From NCBI GenBank assembly GCA_029880665.1, contig JAOUNZ010000002.1, positions 1-29,624 of the forward strand: DNA of 29,624 bases. The letters run 5' to 3'. Numbering within the stretch: position 1 is the first letter of the stretch; each line of letters begins with the position of its first letter. Source of the DNA: Candidatus Nitrosopumilus sp. (GTDB lineage: Archaea > Thermoproteota > Nitrososphaeria > Nitrososphaerales > Nitrosopumilaceae). Below the pieces are notes generated by a model that was not told the origin of the DNA, made no database searches, and saw only the letters and a program-made list of their open reading frames with translations. Position numbers and translations under genes: made by a program. Below, one piece after another: positions 24,740-29,624 of this stretch.

Positions 24740-25850
24740 ATGTTTCTTCAACCTCTTTCAAAGAATTTTTATCTAGTTTATGATAATTTTGACTATCAAT
24801 AATATCTCTGATTAATCTTTTTAACTCTTTTATATTTTCACCTGTTTTTGCAGAAACTGAAATCACTTTTTGATTTTCACCTAAGTTAAGCAAATCAATT
24901 TTTCGTTTTACTTCCTCTTTCTTTAGTAGGTCTGATTTGTTTAATGCAAACACTATCTTGTCTTTTTCTACTTCTAACTCACTTAAAGTTCTCATGCAGC
25001 TTGTGAATTTCTTTTTTAATTCAAAAACTGGATCACTAATGTCGATAACTAAAACAATAATGTCTGTATATCTTAACTCCTCTAAAGTTGATCTGAATGC
25101 ATCTATCATATATGCAGGTAATTTACTGATAAATCCTACTGTATCTGAGATTAAGAATTGCTCTTGATTGATTGAAATTCTTCGCGTAGTTGTAGTTAAG
25201 GTTGTAAATAATTCATTACTCTGAGTTTTTACCTCTCCTGTTGTTTTATTGAATAATGTAGTTTTTCCTGCTGATGTATATCCAGCCAGAGAAATTATTT
25301 TAAACCCCATTCTTTTTCTTCCTTGCCTGTGAAGCTCTCTCTGTTTTCCAGCTTTTTCTAGTTTAGATCTTATTGTTTGCATTCTATGTTTGATATCATT
25401 ATAATAAACATCTACCTCAAATTTTCCTATCCCCATAAACCCTGGCTGTTCTCCCATATTTGAAAGGCGAACTTTTTCTTTAGCTCTGACCATTTCATAT
25501 CTTAATTGAGCTAATTTCACTTGTAATTTTGATTCTGCACTTGATGCTCTACTTTCAAAAATCTCAAGAATTAATCCCTCTCTATCTAAAACTTCCCTAT
25601 GCAAAACTGACGCAAGACTGTAGTTTTGATGTGGTTTTAAAATCTCATCAAATACAATTACATCCGGCCTAAGTTTGTTTGATATCTCCGCTAATCTTTC
25701 TAATACACCACCACTAATTCCATATTTTGGTTTTTTTAGATAATCTTGAGTAATTGTATGAACAACATCATATCCTGCAGTATGGCACAACCCTTTAGCC
25801 TCGTTTATAGAATCCTCTTGGTCATATGTTATCAAAATTGCAGACTTCAT
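24729..25850 (-). CDS. hflX: GTPase HflX, ribosome-associated
   Basis: A 373-residue HflX. The N-terminal domain with a long helical pair (residues about 1-185) contains FDEILKPHQ and GIGKFEVD. The G domain shows G1 GYTSAGKTT, G3 DTVGF, G4 NKSD and G5 SAKTG. HflX splits or rescues stalled ribosomes under stress in bacteria and binds the large subunit in archaea. It is the middle gene of a minus-strand block with aTrm56 (overlapping) and the AbrB-PhoU regulator 87 bp upstream. Confidence 0.94.
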   Translation of the reverse strand: MKSAILITYDQEDSINEAKGLCHTAGYDVVHTITQDYLKKPKYGISGGVLERLAEISNKLRPDVIVFDEILKPHQNYSLASVLHREVLDREGLILEIFESRASSAESKLQVKLAQLRYEMVRAKEKVRLSNMGEQPGFMGIGKFEVDVYYNDIKHRMQTIRSKLEKAGKQRELHRQGRKRMGFKIISLAGYTSAGKTTLFNKTTGEVKTQSNELFTTLTTTTRRISINQEQFLISDTVGFISKLPAYMIDAFRSTLEELRYTDIIVLVIDISDPVFELKKKFTSCMRTLSELEVEKDKIVFALNKSDLLKKEEVKRKIDLLNLGENQKVISVSAKTGENIKELKRLIRDIIDSQNYHKLDKNSLKEVEETFGN

Positions 25851-25937
25851 TCTAATTCATCATTTTTTCCAAGTTAAACATTCTTGATAATCACCTTGTA
25901 TCAACAGTCTCATTTTAATCGTGTCTAATTTACCAAA

Positions 25938-26984
25938 TTATTCTGTTTTCTTCAATGTTTTTTCTATATTCATATTCAAGACAATTTCAGCTATATCACT
26001 AGCATATTCTGAAATCCTTCTAATATTCTCAGTCATTCTTCTTATTCTGTAAATTTCTTCATCATCTTTTAATAACTTTGAAGTATCTCTAACTTTTTTT
26101 TCAAATTTTACAATTTCATCTATCTTTTTGATCGTATCTTCTGCCTGAGAATAATCTTCTTTAAATAATGCTAAACATGAATCATCTAAAACTGATAAAC
26201 AAAATTCATTCATATCTTGTAATTTTGCTACAATTTCTTTTTTGACAGGTTTTTTAAATTCCAAAAGATCCTTTGCAATAAATGATGCATGATCACCTGT
26301 TCTTTCTATGTTTTTTACAATAAGACGATATCCTAAACAGTCTCTAGCATTTCTAAATCCCATCTCTTTCAATATGTGTTCATTTTGAATTGCTATCTTT
26401 AATTGACGAATTATGTAAAATCCAAATCTGTCCACCTCATCGTCTGTATTAATAACTTCTTGAGCCAATTCAAAATTATTTTCTTTTACTGCTAAAATTG
26501 CGTCACTTGACATCGATTTAGCCAAATGAATCATTCGTTTGAATGCACCATCTACTGATAGTTCTAGTAAATTGACAAGAACTTGAACTGTAATGCCACC
26601 ACTTGAATCAGAAATAATTTCAGAACCCATCAACATTCGTTTAACAGATTCTTTTACCGTGTTTCTTTGATGAGCACTTAATCTTCCATTTTTTGGTTTT
26701 ACATTAATTGTTTTATAACCTAAAAAGTACAATGAAATTAACTTTCTTACAATTGAAGATGCTTCTTCTTCACCTTCAATTTCTATTACTGCATCATCCT
26801 TTTTTTTAATACGAGATTCATATTTAGGCGGATAAATTTCTAATGTTGATGATCCTTTTCTGATCATTCTAATTTGATCTCCTTGTTTTAACCCTAATTC
26901 TACAATCCACTGTTTTGGTAACGAAACTATATATGATGATTTTCCAGTAAATTGAATTTTTCTAGTTTCTTCTCTTTCCCCCAT
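25938..26984 (-). CDS. AbrB-PhoU domain regulator
   Basis: A 348-residue protein joining an N-terminal SpoVT/AbrB-like DNA-binding swapped-hairpin (RKIQFTGKSSYIVSLPKQWIVELGL, residues about 8-45) to two PhoU-like helical bundles (about 110-340; DEVDRFGFYIIRQL, ERTGDHASFIAKDL, RRISEYASDIAEIV). PhoU domains bind metal clusters and control phosphate uptake signalling. The AbrB fusion suggests a direct transcription regulator of phosphate or metal homeostasis, a frequent arrangement in archaea. No pst genes are nearby, so its targets lie elsewhere. Confidence 0.88.
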   Translation of the reverse strand: MGEREETRKIQFTGKSSYIVSLPKQWIVELGLKQGDQIRMIRKGSSTLEIYPPKYESRIKKKDDAVIEIEGEEEASSIVRKLISLYFLGYKTINVKPKNGRLSAHQRNTVKESVKRMLMGSEIISDSSGGITVQVLVNLLELSVDGAFKRMIHLAKSMSSDAILAVKENNFELAQEVINTDDEVDRFGFYIIRQLKIAIQNEHILKEMGFRNARDCLGYRLIVKNIERTGDHASFIAKDLLEFKKPVKKEIVAKLQDMNEFCLSVLDDSCLALFKEDYSQAEDTIKKIDEIVKFEKKVRDTSKLLKDDEEIYRIRRMTENIRRISEYASDIAEIVLNMNIEKTLKKTE

Positions 26985-27075
26985 GATCTAAAGGGAAAAA
27001 ACCATTCTATATAGTTTGATAGTTATGATATAGTTTAACATTGAACTAATATTTAGATAAGATTGTACTATTCGC
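26985..27075. promoter_or_regulatory. Divergent promoter region of AbrB-PhoU and PUA-NAC genes
   Basis: 91 AT-rich bases between divergent starts. The palindromic ctatatag near 27007-27014 could serve as a TATA box for the minus-strand gene, and atatttagat near 27049 for the plus-strand gene. No operator was identified. Confidence 0.35.
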
Positions 27076-27549
27076 ATGAATCATATTTTGAAACTTCAGT
27101 ATTCCCTTGATGCATTATTTGGAAATGCTGTGTCAAAGTATCTGCCAAAAAATATTGAAATAATTTTTTCACGAAAGACTGGGAGAATTAGAACTGTTTC
27201 AGATGAAGGAAAATTACTTTGTACTTTAAGGATTGATGGAGGTTTAGCAATAAGTCCTTATTTTGCCCAAATTTTACTAAAAAGTAAAATATTCAAAGAA
27301 AATTGTATTGAAATAAACAAAGATGCTGCTCCTTTTGTAAGTGAAGGAAAATCTGTATTTTGTAAACATGTAATATGGTGCGGAAAAAATGTACGTATTT
27401 CTGCTGATACACCAATATTGTTTAATAATAAAGTCATCGCAGTTGGTAAGGCTGTTTTATCTTCAGAAATGATTTCTGATTTTAATAGGGGTGTGGCCGT
27501 TAGAGTCAGAGATAGTTTAAAAAGTCCTGAGGGAGGAATAAGATCATGA
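27076..27549 (+). CDS. PUA-domain RNA-binding protein
   Basis: A 157-residue protein. The C-terminal half (about 75-150) is a PUA domain: EINKDAAPFVSEGKSVFCKHV and TPILFNNKVIAVGKAVLSSEMI have the pattern seen in archaeosine tRNA-guanine transglycosylases and related RNA modifiers. The N-terminal half (YSLDALFGNAVSKYLP) resembles the pre-PUA region of such proteins, and there is no catalytic domain. The last four bases overlap the NAC start (ATGA), so it is translated together with a ribosome-exit chaperone, which hints at a ribosome- or tRNA-linked role. Confidence 0.82.
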   Translation: MNHILKLQYSLDALFGNAVSKYLPKNIEIIFSRKTGRIRTVSDEGKLLCTLRIDGGLAISPYFAQILLKSKIFKENCIEINKDAAPFVSEGKSVFCKHVIWCGKNVRISADTPILFNNKVIAVGKAVLSSEMISDFNRGVAVRVRDSLKSPEGGIRS

Positions 27550-27887
27550 TGCGAGGTGGTAATCGTGAAATGCGAAGAATGATGGACAAAATGGGTCTTG
27601 ATATGAATGAGGTTTCAAATGTTCAAGAAGTTATTATTAAAACTGACAAAAAAGAGATTGTTATCATAAAACCATCTGTTACTGAAATGAAAGCAAAAGA
27701 TAATTCTATTTTTACCGTTACTGCCGATAGTTATGAAGAAAGGGAATTAGAAATTCCAATTTTCTCAGAAGAGGACATACAATTAGTCAGTCAACAAGCT
27801 GGGGTGGATGAAGAAAAGGCAAAAAGTGCTTTAGAAGAATCTAAAGGAGATCTTGCAAGGGCGATCTTACTTTTAACCACTGGATAA
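27546..27887 (+). CDS. nac: Nascent polypeptide-associated complex protein (NAC)
   Basis: A 113-residue archaeal NAC-alpha homologue that binds emerging polypeptides at the ribosomal exit. The order is a basic N-terminus (GGNREMRRMMDKMGLDM) for ribosome contact, a NAC beta-barrel segment (VQEVIIKTDKKEIVIIKPSVTEMKA), and a UBA domain at the C-terminus (SEEDIQLVSQQAGVDEEKAKSALEESKGDLARAI). Domain order and length are standard. It starts inside the stop of the PUA gene. Confidence 0.95.
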   Translation: MMRGGNREMRRMMDKMGLDMNEVSNVQEVIIKTDKKEIVIIKPSVTEMKAKDNSIFTVTADSYEERELEIPIFSEEDIQLVSQQAGVDEEKAKSALEESKGDLARAILLLTTG

Positions 27888-27931
27888 TCATTCTTTTGGT
27901 AATTTATGCCTAAAAATGAATGATTTAAGTA

Positions 27932-28291
27932 ATGGAATTATCAAATCTGAGTACAATGAGTAGTATGGCCGAATCTAAAGTTACTGGAATCATCAAATCG
28001 TTGAGTGCATTAGAGGATAATCTCGATTCCCTAAATAGTAAAGTAGGAGATATGAAAAAACAACTATCTGTAAAAGCACAATCCGAGATAGATAATTTAC
28101 TAGAAAAAACTCGAGAAATAGCTACCAAAGAGGCTGAAATGATTATCAATATGTCAAAAGAAAAAGCAATAGCCGAATCTACAAAAATTGCTCAAGAAGG
28201 AGATACAAAATTATCTGAATTAAAATCCAAAATTGATGCTAATTTTGATGAGGCAGTTAAGCATGTGGTGTCAACAGTTTTGAAGGTATAA
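27932..28291 (+). CDS. Coiled-coil protein, possibly A-type ATP synthase subunit H
   Basis: A 119-residue, almost entirely helical protein with Ala/Glu/Lys heptads (IDNLLEKTREIATKEAEMIINMSKEKAIAE) and a C-terminal FDEAVKHVVSTVLKV. This resembles the peripheral-stalk subunit H/G of A/V-type ATP synthases, where the C-terminal end docks on the stalk partner. The other ATP synthase genes are not next to it, so the call rests on shape alone; any long coiled coil could look alike. Starts at 27932 or the ATG at 27956 are both possible. Confidence 0.5.
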   Translation: MELSNLSTMSSMAESKVTGIIKSLSALEDNLDSLNSKVGDMKKQLSVKAQSEIDNLLEKTREIATKEAEMIINMSKEKAIAESTKIAQEGDTKLSELKSKIDANFDEAVKHVVSTVLKV

Positions 28292-28297
28292 ACCTAA

Positions 28298-28975
28298 ATT
28301 GCACATTTAATTTTATTAGATATAGATCCCCTACAGAATATTCGTATTGGAATTGCAACTACTAATGGCAGATCTTATTATAAATTTTCAATTTGTTTAA
28401 AGAATCTTAACTTGCCTTTTGATTCTATTCTTCCTGAAGAAATTTTGGGATACTCCGGCCATATTGTTTTTACTACTAGAAAAGAATCCCCAAGAAAATG
28501 TGACAAAGTTTTGTTACATGAGGATATTTTTGAACATCATCATACTGTAATTAGAGGAGTGATGATGCAGAAACTTAATCAAAATTTTAAAGATGAAAAT
28601 CTTATTTTAGGTATAGATCCGGGTGAAAGAATTGGTTTATCAATATTTTATTATGGGCAAGAAATTGAAAGATCATTTTATTCTTCAGTAGAAAACTTAA
28701 CTTTTCATATTATTCAGATTCTAGGTGGCCTTAGAGCAAAAAGAAAAATTTTAAAAATTGGAGATGGAAATATGAAAATTTCTAAACAAATCGTAATGAT
28801 GCTTAATCTGAAATTTTGTTCGTCTTTTGAATTAGAATTTGTAGATGAACAAAAAACTAGTCTAAAAATTAAAAATTTCAATCAAAGAGGAAAACGAGAT
28901 ATGTTGTCTGCAAAACATATTTCACAGCGAGATGGTTACAGACATATGATTTTGCCCTTGTCTATGACCGGATAA
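28298..28975 (+). CDS. RNase H-fold-like protein of unknown function
   Basis: The frame is open from 28298 and reads IAHLILLDIDPLQNIRIGIATTNG, while the first standard start (TTG 28412) would remove that part. Two segments, LLDIDPLQNIRIGIA near residues 5-19 and ILGIDPGERIGLSIFYYG near 104-121, both look like the first strand and acidic residue of RNase H/RuvC/YqgF-like folds. A nuclease or resolvase-type fold, perhaps duplicated, is therefore possible. The C-terminus is basic (KIKNFNQRGKRDMLSAKHIS). An ATT at 28298, 7 bp after the coiled-coil gene stop, may be the start. Family not recognised. Confidence 0.6.
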   Translation: MAHLILLDIDPLQNIRIGIATTNGRSYYKFSICLKNLNLPFDSILPEEILGYSGHIVFTTRKESPRKCDKVLLHEDIFEHHHTVIRGVMMQKLNQNFKDENLILGIDPGERIGLSIFYYGQEIERSFYSSVENLTFHIIQILGGLRAKRKILKIGDGNMKISKQIVMMLNLKFCSSFELEFVDEQKTSLKIKNFNQRGKRDMLSAKHISQRDGYRHMILPLSMTG

Positions 28976-29304
28976 TTTCATATCGTATTATATAGAATCT
29001 GTTTAGAAAACATTATTTTCTCAATTACATTCACTGGTATTTTTATGAAAACATCTGTATTTTTCAATTTTTTAGAATAAAATTAGGTTTTTTTGTTAAA
29101 TAACTATATTCATATATGTAATTTTCTCAAAAAATATTGAGCAAAACCAGCTATACATATTTATTGAAGATTTTTCACTTTTATTTGAAAATAATAATTC
29201 TGATCGACATATTTTATGAAATATTTCAAATATTTCAACATTTTTTATCAATTTTTTATCGATCCATCCTTATATAGATATGAATTATATATAATAATAC
29301 TAAG
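28976..29304. other. AT-rich gap upstream of the Cys-rich protein
   Basis: 329 very AT-rich bases with no credible frame. A perfect palindrome GAAATATTTC (29218-29227) abuts a second AAATATTTC (29228-29236). A TATA-like ttatatag near 29270-29277 is about 28-35 bp before the ATG at 29305, consistent with a promoter and a short leader. Confidence 0.5.
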
Positions 29305-29624
29305 ATGACATGTAAAGGAATTTGTGTAAGATACAAGGCTCAAAAACCTGTTGGCACTGGAAGGTACGCTTCAGGACAACGTCGATGCCAAATTTGTGAA
29401 ATATTCATCAAATGGGAAGGACTATGGTGTCCATGTTGTGGCTATAGATTAAGAACTAAACCACGTAATCTAAAGTACAAAGCAAAATTACGTGCTAGAG
29501 TTGAAGCTGATTCTATTGAAGCTAAAACAGCTACTGATTTTGAATCAGACGTTGAAATAGTAGTTAAACCAAAAGCTAAAACAGCAAAAGCTAAAACAGC
29601 AAAAGCTAAAACAGCAAAAGCTAA
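29305..29624 (+). CDS. Cys-rich zinc-finger-like protein with KAKTA-repeat tail (3' end outside window)
   Basis: The 106 visible codons are open at the window edge. The first 65 residues contain MTCKGIC, RRCQIC and WCPCCGYRLR, six or more cysteines likely to bind zinc, together with many Lys and Arg. I know near-identical short proteins (MTCKGIC, VGTGRY, WEGLWCPCCG) as a common duplicated family in ammonia-oxidising archaea, function unknown. From residue about 90 the protein becomes KAKTA repeats, like a histone tail. DNA or RNA binding is inferred from charge and zinc motifs. Confidence 0.85.
   Translation, partial: MTCKGICVRYKAQKPVGTGRYASGQRRCQICEIFIKWEGLWCPCCGYRLRTKPRNLKYKAKLRARVEADSIEAKTATDFESDVEIVVKPKAKTAKAKTAKAKTAKA
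29572..29624 (+). repeat. 15-bp tandem repeat coding for KAKTA
   Basis: Three full copies of aaagctaaaacagca (29572-29616) and part of a fourth run to the window edge. The number of copies beyond the edge is unknown. Confidence 0.95.

Overview
The window reads as a chromosomal segment of an ammonia-oxidising archaeon (Nitrososphaerota/Thaumarchaeota), probably Nitrosopumilus-like. The evidence is low GC, dense short intergenic gaps and an archaeal information-processing set: TFE, eS19, PDCD5, NAC, Nep1, the RNase P protein Rpp21 and aTrm56. There is also GTP cyclohydrolase III, and a small Cys-rich protein beginning MTCKGIC, a type I associate with this group. I see no integrase, transposase, phage gene or CRISPR array.

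Layout. 1-1624: a 4-oxalocrotonate tautomerase-like protein, a nitrilase-family amidohydrolase and, on the minus strand, a stand-alone topoisomerase-type zinc-finger protein. 1679-3432: an SCP-x type thiolase, its DUF35 partner and a 53-aa zinc-ribbon protein. 3534-8583: a ribonucleotide-reductase locus. A fusion of winged helix, ATP-cone and NrdD-like body, without catalytic cysteines or a glycyl-radical segment, lies upstream of a class II (B12-dependent) reductase. A near-perfect inverted repeat sits in the gap between them. 8594-8757: a compact two-domain structured element that looks like an undescribed RNA. 8880-11115: a membrane-anchored TIM-barrel protein, Nep1, tRNA-Gly(TCC) and the RNase P protein Rpp21. 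11158-13062: a decayed small membrane-protein gene, a polytopic membrane protein, eS19 and PDCD5. 13104-15046: an MDR dehydrogenase and a CitE-like lyase. 15047-16361: an AT-rich gap with a broken ribbon-helix-helix gene, then a TPR protein.

16416-20736 is a riboflavin operon: riboflavin synthase, RibB, RibH, GTP cyclohydrolase III, an amidohydrolase and the ArfC/RibD-type reductase. It mixes bacterial-type and archaeal steps. The amidohydrolase is a good candidate for a step (deformylation or deamination) that no other enzyme here covers. The reductase reading frame carries a one-base shift.

20773-21977: a SWIB-like protein with a lysine-rich tail, a hemerythrin and a small acidic gene broken by two compensating shifts. 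22108-26984 (minus strand): aldehyde dehydrogenase, TFE, aTrm56, HflX and an AbrB-PhoU regulator. 27076-29624 (plus strand): PUA protein, NAC, a coiled-coil protein, an RNase H-like protein with no ordinary start codon, an AT-rich gap, and the start of a Cys-rich protein that runs off the window.

Three loci carry small indels. Either real gene decay or assembly error could explain them, and raw-read inspection would decide.
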